Source: Podaxis mareebaensis (lineage: Eukaryota; Basidiomycota; Agaricomycetes; Agaricales; Agaricaceae). From it: a stretch of DNA of 17,922 nucleotides. The notes under the pieces are model-generated. The model ran no database searches, was not told the DNA's origin, and saw only the letters and a list, made by a program, of their open reading frames with translations. The stretch lies in contig JAEUWP010000049.1 in NCBI GenBank assembly GCA_018524725.1, positions 1 through 17,922 of the forward strand. Direction: 5' to 3'. Below, piece by piece: positions 1 through 9,926 of this stretch. The position numbers and the translations under genes were made by a program. Positions within the stretch are counted from its first letter, which is position 1; each line of letters starts with the position of its first letter.

Positions 1-124
1 TTTGGGAAGTGAGCAGTTCATTCTTTGATTGCCACAAACAACTATTGCAGGTTAGGTAGCTCAGTAATAGGCTTTTTCAGCCTTTGAAACTAGTGTACCC
101 TAAGCCCATAGTATATTCTCATGA

Positions 125-1559
125 AGATTTTCTGATATAATTTTCTGTGGATATTTAAGAGCCTCTGAATTGACTGTAGTGACATTACTCCAGCCAATCT
201 TGAGTATTCTTAAGCATCTATTCTCCTCTGTTCTTATCATGTCTCTTGAATCTCTTAATGCTTTCACTGAGCTCGATGATGCTGTCAGTAATTTCCACCA
301 TCATCTTCAGCATTTTGGGTGTAAGGAGACCACCAAGACCTCTGTCTTCAATGCTCTTCAGGCAATCATTGAACCAGCAGTACGTTTCTTGTGTGGGTCC
401 TTCTATATCATCCTGGTTAACTCTTGTGTATATATTTAGGATGTCTTCCTTTGTCAATTAAAGGGAGATGCAAGCACCTTGAACAAGCCTGACTTCAGCA
501 AGTTGATCTATCGAGCTTGTCATTCTTTTGAGTCCTGGCAAAGTGATCATGATGGGAGCTACAAGATGCCCCCTGTTTATCACCAACTTTGCCAGCTGTG
601 TCAACAGCTTTCTCACATCAAAACTAAGACCTCTGTTCTGACTGAAACAACTTCTAATCTTCCTGGTGGAGGTGGTCCTGATAATGGTTCCACTGGCTTG
701 TCTGCCAGCTTGGTTTCCAGTGCAGGATCTTCTGCTTCTCTGAAAAAGGTATGTGATCTTTGATTTATCTTTGTAACTCCACAGCTCACTCCCTTCTATA
801 GCATCACAGGGGAAAAGCTGCTTCTAGCAGCAATCGGGCTGCTAGCAAGGCTCTAGAAGAGGAGACTCAAATTGTCAATCTTAACCCAGCTAACAGTCTG
901 CTTTGGTCTGTCTCTCCTCCTGAGGTAGGTATCTAATATTAGATTCCCCCACCTTTGACAGGATTCTGATTCTCTCACTAGGACTGCATGCACGTGGACA
1001 ACGCAAGTTCTAGTTCAATGCCTTCATCACTTGAGGTGCTTACTCAGGCCCCCAACTCAACTGTCCACATTTGTACAAGTCTCTAGTTTTTACTTTATAA
1101 ATCTGATTGTTCTTTACTAGACTGGTACTGCGTCAGGCCCTCACTCTTCCACAGTATGTCTTCCTTATGCATTGGTCACAGGTGTGGATACTTCCAGCTG
1201 TGCTTACCAATGTGCTGTACAGCTTACCACTGGTTATCATCCTCGTGTTGTCACTGCCAAGGCTTCTAGTGACAGTAAGTTGTTTAATTCTTCTCTGGGT
1301 CACTGTAGTACTGATATGGATTTCTTTAGCCACTTCTTTGTCCAAGTCCTTGCAAGGCTTCACTGCACAAGCTGTTGAGCTCACCAAACACCTCACTTTG
1401 ACCACTGGTAGGCCAGCTGTTGAGACCCACCTCCTTGGTTGTAGCTCAGAGGTTCAAGCTGTGGAAGATCTAGAGGTAGTGGTTCATCGTTACCAATACT
1501 TATCCAGTGAACAGGATAATCTCCTCAAATCTCTCAACAGGTTGTCCATCAAGGCTTGA
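125..1559 (+). CDS. Unrecognised multi-exon fungal gene, 3' part
   Basis: I do not recognise this protein. An open frame can be followed through about six exons: 125-379, 440-748, 802-924, 982 to about 1062 or 1072, 1121 or 1155 to 1274, and 1330-1559 (TGA). Donors are GTACGT (380), GTATGT (749), GTAGGT (925) and GTAAGT (1275); acceptors are TTTAG, TATAG, CTAG and TTTAG. Introns are 53-60 nt, and CTGAT-type branch sites lie near 967, 1103 and 1310. The fourth exon joins uncertainly: donor GTCCAC at 1063 with acceptor 1120 keeps frame, as does donor GTACAA at 1073 with acceptor 1154. The product is Ser/Thr-rich with a Gly-rich stretch (exon 2) and a leucine-rich C-terminus; no domain, signal peptide or membrane segment is evident. 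No convincing ATG was found, so the 5' end probably lies outside the window or beyond another intron. The 180 bp after the stop hold nothing recognisable before the Gypsy remnant begins. Whether the gene is functional is unknown. Confidence 0.5.
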
Positions 1560-1739
1560 TTGTTACTGGTTTGACTACTTCTCACATACCATGTCTGTCA
1601 CTACAGCTTAACACCCCACTCATCCATATGCTGCTATTAACCCCTTATCTCTACTGCTTATCTCTGTGTATCTGAATATGATCGTGTTATCTGTGACCTT
1701 GGTTGTTACTTAAGAAATCCTCATGAGGATGGTTCCTTG

Positions 1740-3194
1740 CTAGATCTCCATGTCTTCATCTGTGAGCTTATTATCTGACTCTTCTAGCATTCTAAGGGCT
1801 TCAGAATCAGTATCTAATAAACTCTTGACTTTATCATTGAACCTGATTTGTTGTCTCAAGAGGTAAGGTATGACTCTGAAGGCTGCTACCTTATTCTGCC
1901 AAAGTGAACCATCCAATTCTGCTAAGATATAAGCACCACCACTTAGCTGTTTAATGACTACCATAGGTCCTATATACCTAGGCTTCATTTTATGATCTGC
2001 AGACATTTCAATTGCTGAATTCTTTACTAGGACCAGATTTCCAGGTCCCAGTTTGAAGTCTTTAATCTTATGCTTATAAGCTTCTTCTAATTGTAATGCA
2101 TGGTTTAACTTTTCTTCAGTTATCCTCACACGCATTTCTTCTACACATGTAACATGTTTCACGAGAGCTCACACTTGTAATCCAATAAGTTCACTAGTAG
2201 ATATTAACTTGTCTGGATACTTAACGAGCCATGTTGCTTCTATTATGTCTAAAGGGATTGTAGGATGAGCACCTGTAACCATAAAATATGGTGAACATCC
2301 TGTTCCTTTTCTAATGGTGATATGATCTGCCCACATTACATGGTGTAGGGACCAGTACCATTTCTTAATGTCACCATTCATCGCTTTGAACAACATTTGT
2401 CTAAGATCCCAATGGGGTCTCTCGATAGTACCATTTGCTTGTGAATTGTAAGGTGAAATGATAACACCTTTAATACCATACTTTTCTGATAGCCACTTTA
2501 TGGCTTTTTTAAATGGAGAGCCATTGTCCATGACTATTTTAACTAGTGAGCCCCATCGGCAAATGATGTCTTCAAACAACCATTGCCCAATAGACTTCGC
2601 ATTCTCTTTTCTTAATGCTCTTGCTTCCATCCAGGAAGATAACCCACATTGCCCATGCACAATATAACTACATCTGTTTGATGGTGGGGTAATATGTACT
2701 GTATCCACGTGTAATACTTGGAATATAGACAGTGTATGTGTTACCACTAGAGGCAGCTCTAGCACCATTTTCTGTCTGATCTGACAAAGGTGACATGATT
2801 TGACATACCACACGATGTCACCTTTCATCTCTGGCCACCAAAACCTTTGGGCAATCATCTGGTTCATCGTGTAGGCACCTCTATGTCCCAATTTATTGTG
2901 ACACTCTTTCATGATGCTCATACAATTTTCTGGATCTATCACTAGTTGTGGAAAACTGAATCTGGTTATTTTTCTGTATAATTGTCCATCATTATCTAGC
3001 CAGAAGTGTGAGGCCACTCTGACGAACTTTGCCTGTTCTGTCGTCATCCTTGTGAGGTCCAATCTTTTGGGTCCAGTAACTAACCAGTCCCTAATTTTGT
3101 GAAGACGTTCATCCTGCATCTTGGCAGTCTGAGTTCTTCTGTCTTCATCATAGGGTTCTTTGCTAGCCACTATATCCTTTAAGTCTTGTTCCTC
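1740..3194 (-). pseudogene. pol: Gypsy integrase, broken
   Basis: Integrase that inserts element DNA into the host genome. The N-terminal HHCC zinc domain is complete (HNKLGH ... CHLC, about 2790-2910). The rve catalytic core keeps its three acidic residues: VDT at about 2700, MDNGSPF at about 2520, and the Glu of NGTIERPH at about 2425, so D-D-E spacing is as in the family. The C-terminal GPY/F-type module reads KPRYIGPMVVIK, then ILAELDGS and AFRVIPY (about 1865-1980). An in-frame TGA at 2169 interrupts the helix between core and module, where relatives have Arg-Ala. A natural TAG at 1740 ends the polyprotein. No LTR follows, unlike in an intact copy. Confidence 0.88.
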
Positions 3195-4079
3195 TCATGA
3201 CATTACTTCATTCAAGAATTGTCTGATGAGTATAGGACAGCTGGGATATCTTGCAAGTATCCTTTGCTGCTTAATTTCTTGCTTGACATTTTCTTTAGCC
3301 TCTTTTAAGGCCATCTGGAATTCTGAATTATCTTTAAAGAACTGCTGAAAGAAACTGGTCCTATTATCAATTTCATCAAAGAAGTCTTCCAAGTCTAAGG
3401 GGTCCTCATCATGAGGATCATTCTTTACCAACTCGAAGTCTTCTCCATCATCTTCTGAACCATCATCAAACTTTTGCTCAACAGGATCTCCCAGATACCA
3501 GGGACGTTGTGAGAGTCCATCTGGACCAAAAGTCTTTCCTTTCTTATGTATCAGGGTGAAGTGGAAGTTGGTTCTGATGTAATCTACCCAGCAATTGATC
3601 ATTGCATTAGGCAGTTTACCAGGATTACTCAACATTCCAAACAGATACTTGGCATTGGTTTCGATTACTAGGTTTCTACATCCTCTTAATAGATACACTT
3701 CTTCTTCTAGTGCCATTCTCAACCCACACAACTCTCACTTGGGTTGTGAATACTGCTGTTGTCAGGGATCCATTAATATGGAGTTGAATTTCACATAATG
3801 AATCTGCTTAGGGTCTACATCACTGTGTTGATAGATATAATACTCCACTGCTCTCCATGAGGAGTCTACTGCCATTACAATAGGCTGTTTGCTAGGAAAC
3901 TTAGGATTCCTAGTATGAAAGCACTCTTGTATCTTATCCTTTAATTGCTGCTGTGTGAGCTCCTGTTCTGGTCCCCACTCAAATAGTATATTGGGTCTAC
4001 AAACATTGTACAAAGGAGCTGTGATGGTTACAAAGTGAGGAATATGATTCCTGCACTGAACTGCTGTACCTAAGAAAGC
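3195..4079 (-). pseudogene. pol: Gypsy connection and RNase H domains, broken
   Basis: This continues RT in the same frame. AFLGTAVQC opens the connection; the RNase H core then begins with a VDSSWRAVEYYIYQ strand pair at about 3850-3900 (first acidic residue present). Next come an in-frame TGA at 3762 and another at 3735, both where relatives carry Arg (the PREQ..SQPKRELYG-like segment). The ETNAKYL acidic motif, a HKKGKTFGPDGLSQR tail that matches the family's DGLSRR end, and an INCW where INRW is usual follow. An acidic linker (about 3380-3490) and a coiled-coil-like segment lead to the TGA at 3195. The domain removes RNA from the RNA-DNA hybrid. It is non-functional here because of the stops. 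Confidence 0.85.
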
Positions 4080-5523
4080 TCACATGTCAGTAGGGTTTTC
4101 ACAAGGTCCCCATCTAATGATCTTTCCTATGGTATCTGCTGTAGGTTTTCTTCCTTGGTAGGAACAGTTGAACCCAATGATTGTAATATGATCAGCACAA
4201 ATCATAGTCTTGGGTCCTGAGAAGGTTCCTCCTGCATACTTCATTCTCTGTAAGATCCTATTGACTGTTTGCATATGCTCCCATACAAAGCAACAAATCC
4301 CTGGGTTCTCATGTAGAACCTCATAACTTCTGTCAGGTTGTTCGTAGTGAGATATAGGACCCCTAATAGGTACATTGTCTATGTAAGGCATAGTGAATTC
4401 TGGTATTTCATCTTGTAGAATGTAAGTTACATTGTCATGAAAGATTGGAACAGAATTAGTCCAACCCATTGGTAGGGTAACCAACCTTAATGCTCCAAAG
4501 GGTGTCTGGAAGGTGGTTAAGTCTTGTGATGATTCTGCTAACTGCTGCTCATCATAACCAACATATAAATCTAATACACCATTACATGCGCGACTGGCAA
4601 AGTGCATTGCCAATTCTTCTGTAGCTGGAGGCAAACCTGAGTGTGCTATGGTTACTCGATTAAGCAGCTCCAGACTATGAACTAATCTAAGACTTTTTCC
4701 ATCTTTTTTAACTACACAAAACCATCGTGACCTGTAAGAGGAGTTTGATGGTTCATATACTCCCACATCAATTTTTCTTCTGATGATTTTACATACTTCA
4801 TCATAGATAGCCAGGGGTATCCTGAAATGTTTTTCTACCCATGGCATATGGGCTATTGTTGGAATTTCTATGGGAGGGAAATACTCTTCTTTGAACTTTC
4901 TGTGTTCCGTGTCATCCCACATGAAAGCTTCATTATGTTCAGCTATTAACCAATGCATAAGCTTCTGTTCTTCTGTAGTGAGAAATTCTGATCTGTGCCC
5001 CACATCCATCTTACACATACAATCTTCTGTGTAGTGGCCCTTGGGTTGGAACTCTGGTGGCTGTACAGGGAGTACCAGCAGATTGGCTAGGGGATCTCCC
5101 TTAATTTCTCGAGTGATCTGAAACTTCTCTGGCAGCTCTCTGAGTACTGGTTTAACTTTTAATGCTACTGGTTTGTACTTCTTCACAAAGCATAAAGCTG
5201 TATCATTCTGGGTCCATGGACTGTCTACTGGGGTTACTGCAATAACTGCTGATGGTCCAGTAGGTCCCATATTTTCTGACTGAATATACTGTTGAAAGAC
5301 CTTCTTTTCTGGTAGATTAGAGTCTTCCAAACTTTTAATAAGATAAAGTAAATTAACTTCATCTTCTCTCATCTCACTCGTGGAGATCCTGGCAATCTCA
5401 CTGATGTAGGGCTGACTATCTTTTCTGAGTGAGATGATGCAAGCAACCTCTCCTTCAGCCCCATTCTCGAATTCATCGAGGTCTTCTAAAAATTCTGTTC
5501 TTTGATGCAAGGTAGCTGTCCCC
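4080..5523 (-). pseudogene. pol: Gypsy reverse transcriptase, broken and active-site mutated
   Basis: RNA-directed DNA polymerase of the element. From about 5523 the frame stays open to a TGA at 4080. Recognisable landmarks are the FPPIEIPT segment before the fingers, RSRWFCVVKKDGKSLRLVH, LDLYVGYD, LTTFQTPFGALRLVTLPMGW, and the YxDD box. Here the box reads YIDN (4374-4385): the second catalytic Asp is Asn, across a GAC|AAT codon boundary where the original GACGAT contained a CpG. Other family-conserved Arg positions read Gln (YDEQ, SQDL) or Cys (ICC at 4290-4295). The TGA at 4080 lies where relatives show VRAFLGT. Polymerase activity would be lost even without the stops. Confidence 0.9.
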
Positions 5524-6126
5524 TAGCATACATCGCGAGAGCTGTCCTCTCCTTCATATTATGGTCAGTGATACTAATGTACTGACTACCTTCAACTGAG
5601 TTCATGACACGATTTTCAGTTATAATGTCAAACAGTCTTCCTAATAGTACATGACAAGGAGCTTCCTCCATCACATGTACCTGTAGATGTACTGTAACAT
5701 TACCAAATGTAAATGGAACATTCTTAGCTAGTCCACGTGTCCTAGTTATCTGTCTGTTTGCACTCTGCATGTTTATGGTTAACTCAGGATCCCAAGCTAA
5801 CTTGCAGTCACTAGCTGCATCTCACAACATGGAAACTATTTGTGAGCCACTATCTAGTAAGGCTTCTTCTTCTTTAAGCCTGTTGACTAGGGCTGGAATG
5901 ATGTGTAGAGCCACCATATCTTTGGCCGTTACTAGGTCATCTTTAGTTACAGTAAACACTTGCCTTTCTCTATCATTATAGGGTAGGCTTTCTAGATACT
6001 GCATGACTGAGTCTTTAATTTTCCAAGTCTGGACTGGTTGACCCATAAGATCAATACCTGATTCACAGACTTTTACTGGTGCCGCTAGCATATTTACTGT
6101 GACAAAGTGCTGCTCTCGAGAACTTG
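5486..6126 (-). pseudogene. Gypsy aspartic protease, broken
   Basis: Retropepsin-type aspartic protease, which cuts the polyprotein. The catalytic LLDSGS motif is intact at about 5843-5860 and is followed by VSM, an in-frame TGA at 5822 and DAA. Relatives have Arg at the TGA position, so a CGA codon was probably lost. The second half of the fold shows WDPELTINMQSAN, a flap-like TRGLAKNVPFTFG segment, and the family-typical HVLLGRLFD before the end of the domain; the LLGRPFD form is commoner. The frame closes with TAG at 5486 after a run of five T residues, where one missing base would rejoin it to the RT frame. The domain is complete in length, but the gene is interrupted. Confidence 0.85.
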
Positions 6127-6618
6127 TTGTTCAGATTCCCCTTCTTCTATTTCTAAAGAGTTGGCTGCACTGGCAGGAACTCTTTTCTTACTGATAATTT
6201 CTTTACATGCCTCTCTGATTTTTGGCACAACAGCCAACAATTCTTTCTGTGTTAGCTTGATTTCATTACCCATGAATCTTGCAAGTATTTCTTCTATACT
6301 GACTCCTTCTTCTACTTCTGCACAATGCTTGTAGTTAGGAGGTTTCTTATCTTTGAGATACCTGGCCAGTATAGGCGGTACCTCAACTACTGGTTTCATT
6401 TCTGGTACTTTCCTGTAAGGAAAGTAATTCTTCTGAGGGCTAGTATATGCCCTTGGTTTATCTAGTTTTTCTACTGGAAGAGTTGTTTCCCCCTCACTAA
6501 GGTCATCTTCGCTACTGTCCTCTGTTGCCTGTGGCTTTTGAAATGTGACCTTCTTTCCAAAAGGCAGCTCCTTCATCGGATGTTCTAGAAACCTGACTTC
6601 TTCATCATGTCCCTAGTT
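6094..6618 (-). pseudogene. Gypsy Gag-protease linker, shifted frame
   Basis: From about 6618 the coding sense continues in the frame one base back (-1 equivalent) with a segment rich in Lys, Glu, Pro and Ser: an EEVRFLEHPMKELP opening, an acidic stretch near 6500-6530, then a Val/Pro segment (EVPPILARYL) and a helical IEEILARFM region. It ends in TAA at 6094, but sense resumes in the next frame upstream of that (SREQHFV, about 6110-6125), so the TAA is a frameshift consequence rather than a natural end. There is no catalytic motif here. It corresponds to the spacer that precedes protease in this Gypsy group. The breaks are most simply single-base deletions. Confidence 0.7.
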
Positions 6619-8420
6619 TGAACACACATCTTGCCAAGTTTACTTAGCAAATCTTCTAGGTTATCTTCTTCTAATGAAGGAGGTGCCTGTTCCAGTTGTT
6701 TAGCCTTTCTGCCAAAGGCTTGGATCATTGCCTCCATGCTAGTGAGCTGACCTTTCAGGTGCTCTAATTCTAAAGCTTGTGGGTCAGGCTTCTTTTCTTC
6801 CATGCATCATTGTAATGTAATGAGCATGTTAGCTCTGCTGTTACTATACGGGCTAGGATGACCCGTATCTGGTTCATCATCATCCTGAGGTAACTCAGGT
6901 GGGCCATAGATCATCATGGCCACAGTTTGCAGTAGGTACTTATCTATGCACTGCTTTACAGACAAGCCAGGTTCACATGGGATCCCAGTGCCATTCACAA
7001 ACTGTAGTTGTGAACCTTCTTGTTTAATTTTTCCATCTTTTTTGCCTTGTATTTTGACTGGGCAGACAACCCAGCAATGGCCTTGTTCATTAAAATAGAA
7101 ACAACCTTGGCCATTCACACTAGGAGGGAAACCATTATTCAGTGGTACTCCCATTGACTGATTCTGTTGATGGTAATTGCCACCCAATGTAACCTTAGCT
7201 AGGCCACTTGTAAGTGTAGACTTTAATGAATCAAGCAAGCTTTGCAGCTTGTGTTGATTCAATTCCATAGTGTCTTTCAAATGGTTTACCTCCTGTTGAA
7301 CTGTTTCTACATCAGTACTTAATGTGACTGCAGGCTCCATAGGCTCTTGCTTCACATGTGGTACTGAGTTTCATGAAAATGTTTCTGCTTGCCCATGTCT
7401 GCGTTTGTACTGTAATGCATGGGCAATGGTTTTTCTGCTAACCAGCTCAACTGCCTTGTCTATGACTTCCTTAATTTCATAAGGGTCTTTGGCATGGCTC
7501 TTGCCCTGCTGATTAACTTTTAATGTTCCTTGAATACTAAGTCTGGTATTCAAGGCATCACAGAAGTCAGGGCTGAGCATTCTGATGAATGCTTCGACTA
7601 ATTCTCTGTTAGATACTACTGCAGGATCCACTAGACATTTATTTGCAATATAATTAAACTTTCTTTTGAAAGCAATTAGATCATCTGCATTGTGTAGCAT
7701 GATGCTGCTGTATTCTCTACACAGGTTATGAAGATCCTCAATGTGACCTTGGTTGTCATTGAGGGTGCCTCCGTAATCTTTGTTAATCTTACATGTGAAT
7801 GCATCCCAGTCCATGCCTGTGTACTCAGGTAGGCTGACCCATTCTTCACATAGCTCTGGTTCTAAATAGCGAACAGCCCATTTGATTTTCTCAGTGTCAC
7901 TATTGACCTCTGATATTTCAAAATGGCTGTTTAATCACCATATGTAATCTTTAAGGGTGGATGAGTGTCCATCCCATCTGGGTGCACCATTAGTGAATGG
8001 CTGAGGCATGTGTGGTGCCTTTGTCATTTTGCTGCTGGAGTTCATGTGACTGGCAGTACTAGTTTGGTTATTATTCAATGGTTGTGCCGAATACTGTGGT
8101 TGTGAACTGGTACTCCCAAATGGGTCAAATTGACCCAGTATCATCTGTTTACTTGTTGTTATAGGATCAAGTGAAATACTTGGTTCAGATAATGAACTGA
8201 GCTCTATTTTTATTTCTTTAGAACTGGTATTTGAAGGGATGCTAGATGGTGCTTGCGACCTTCTAATTGGGTGACCTAAGGGATGCTCTGGGTCATCTAA
8301 TATTGGTGATAAACTGGCTCTTTGTGAATTTCATGTTCTTCTGCCCTGTTCCAGTGCAGTGACTCACTTGTTGTCTACTAAGTCTGTAAAAGACCTCTTT
8401 GCTCTGTAGTATGGGTTGCC
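6585..8420 (-). pseudogene. gag: Gypsy Gag (capsid plus nucleocapsid), broken
   Basis: This encodes the structural protein that packages element RNA. The frame is readable from about 8420, upstream of any certain ATG, to a TAG at 6585. The capsid domain (retrotransposon gag family) occupies about 7420-8000 and includes the RWDG start, a W-rich helix region and a DW..F...I...YGG segment. The nucleocapsid at about 7065-7125 has a CCHC-like knuckle in which the second Cys is Phe (CFYFNEQGHCWVVC). The two residues after His are Cys and Trp where relatives often have Arg. A coiled-coil-like Gln/Leu/Glu region follows (6640-6800). In-frame TGA codons lie at 8364, 8331, 7935, 7371 and 6807. At about 6612 the sense moves to another frame. 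The leader just upstream contains a pyrimidine-rich, intron-like stretch (about 8440-8500). The true start is unresolved. Confidence 0.85.
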
Positions 8421-8520
8421 CCTGTACAGATGTATGGTCGCTAGACCAGAAATAAAACGAAAATAAAAGAAAAATAAAAAGTATCACACTACTACCTCGA
8501 TCAAAACTGAAACTCCCCCT

Positions 8521-8534
8521 TGTGGTGGGCTCCA
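8521..8534 (-). other. Putative primer-binding site of the Gypsy element
   Basis: Two bases after the LTR end, the minus strand reads TGGAGCCCACCACA. The initial TGG is complementary to the CCA 3' end of tRNAs, and the position is where minus-strand priming occurs in LTR elements. I could not assign a tRNA: the bases beyond the acceptor-stem length do not resemble a T-arm complement. Confidence 0.55.
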
Positions 8535-8536
8535 GA

Positions 8537-9926
8537 TGATGGGGCAGCAAATGGATTACTATAGAATATAACAGCTAAAAGAGATAATGTGAAGTGAAAT
8601 ATAAAATAGTATTACCAAAAGCCACACCCTAGCAAGTTCATGGGGGACTCAGAGTGGGGGAACATGTATGTGCTTGGTGTTATCTTCACTTGACATGAGG
8701 ATTTCTGGATGCTGTCGCAAGGTGGTCTCGACAATTCCCCAGTTCAAGACTGAACTAGACTGTTTGTTCTTAAATTGACAAGTCTCTGACATAGCATCAC
8801 TATGATACACAAGTACCAAAGAACTGAAGGTAGCAAGAGCGATCCCTTGCTACTACTTAGAAATATACCAACTCATACCAATAAGTGCTCTGACCAGTGA
8901 TACACAGCTGCGATGTACTCCTAGTTAACCCTGCTAAGGCTAACTTCTGATTCTCAACTTATGGAAACTTCTGAGGGAACTACTGGGTCTTTGTTCTGGC
9001 TCTCACTAGTAGGTCACGTCGACCAAAGAAAACTCCTATAAACACTTAACTATCACTTCAATGATTGTCAAATATACAACAACCCTCTAAGTGAAGCTCA
9101 GCAGGAATTCCCTTGCTTCACCTTGCATCATTGAGGGGATTTTTATATTATGAGCTGAGGAGTGATTATAATCTAAGGTTACAATATTCTGACTCAACAA
9201 AGGATTACATGTACAAGTACAGAGTCATATAATTTATAATCTACATTATTCTCTGTCCAATAGGGTGTTCTGGTGGTGAACATGTATGCATTTTTACTGG
9301 ACACGTGGACTGACAAAGTACATGTGTATGATATTTATCAGTTCTTGCTGACTGGGTCTACTGTGTGTGTAATACCATTCATCATTATTGACTCAATAGT
9401 ATTATGAATCTTCATTCTCTGCATTTCTCGCTAAGCTGATTTGAATCACTGACTGTTAATGAGTCACATGGTTTTGGCATTTCACGAGGTCAATGAATCA
9501 CTTCTACTGAAATGACACATCGATCCCTTAGTGGAGTAGTTCTCTCTTCTGACTTGGACTTCACCTGCTGAGGTCATAGCTGAGCTAGGTCTTTGGTGCA
9601 TAGTGGCAGCTAAGCATACTATTGAATGAGATAATCCTTAATGTCGCTCATGCGAGAAAGGTTCCTCAAGAGGATGTGGTTGATGAATAGTCCTCAGTAA
9701 TATAATCCTGACTTCAGTGATGATACTGAATCAATGGCATATGGATGCATCCAGTCGGTACAGTTTTCCTGATCTAGGTGCCTAGACTATACTACTGGGT
9801 TAACCCTCACGAGGTGCTGAGATTTCTTCTAGTGTGGGTTCATAGTCTGTTATTCTAACCATAAAACTCGATTATATTATAACCTAGATACCATTTTCAT
9901 GGCTGAAAACAGTTTAGGCTGTAACA
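8537..9926 (-). repeat. 5' LTR of the Gypsy element (inverted relative to the solo LTR)
   Basis: On the minus strand this 1390-bp block starts TGTTACAG at 9926 and ends CCATCA at 8537, a TG...CA LTR. Its reverse complement aligns along its length with 12407-13856. Best-conserved stretches are 9140-9247, which matches 13079-13184, and the terminal segments on both sides. The PBS follows directly at 8534. The outer flank on the plus strand is GTGG and then Copia gag in frame. The solo copy is about 60 bp longer because of an extra segment near 13655-13735. No ORF of note is present. Confidence 0.9.
9140..9151 (-). promoter_or_regulatory. TATA-like element in the Gypsy 5' LTR
   Basis: An A/T-rich TAATATAAAA core on the minus strand, placed 604-614 bases before the LTR end, is preserved at the matching place in the solo LTR (13173-13184). 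Shared retention in two otherwise diverged copies suggests the core promoter at the U3/R boundary. This is inference from position and conservation. Confidence 0.4.

Larger units (their letters stand above)
1740..9926 (-). mobile_element. Decayed Ty3/Gypsy LTR retrotransposon lacking its 3' LTR
   Basis: Reading down the minus strand: 5' LTR (9926-8537), TGG-initial primer-binding site, Gag with a degenerate zinc knuckle, DSGS protease, RT, RNase H, and integrase with HHCC and DDE residues. This RT-RNaseH-INT order defines Ty3/Gypsy (Metaviridae-type), and wording such as the WEH and NRILQRMKYAGGTFSG motifs is familiar from agaricomycete Gypsy elements. Pol ends with TAG at 1740. No copy of the LTR follows, although one should, so the element is truncated. 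It carries 11 in-frame TGA stops and three single-base-type frame changes, so it cannot be autonomous. It lies antisense inside the gag of the Copia element. Confidence 0.93.

Noticed and set aside
218..457. 79-codon minus-strand reading with a plausible composition
   Set aside because: It opens on TTG directly after a stop and overlaps the exon-intron structure of the plus-strand gene, which has good splice sites and a continuing frame. I treat it as a shadow.
5486..5500. Programmed -1 frameshift at the T-run before Gypsy RT
   Set aside because: The codons CAG AAT TTT do not form a classical X XXY YYZ heptamer, no stem-loop was evident, and the element is already broken by many stops.
8293..8550. 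85-codon minus-strand reading with a hydrophobic stretch, like a small membrane protein
   Set aside because: It starts inside the LTR end, crosses the PBS and the T-rich leader, and the hydrophobic part is just the T-rich tract. Gag sense lies in another frame of the same stretch.
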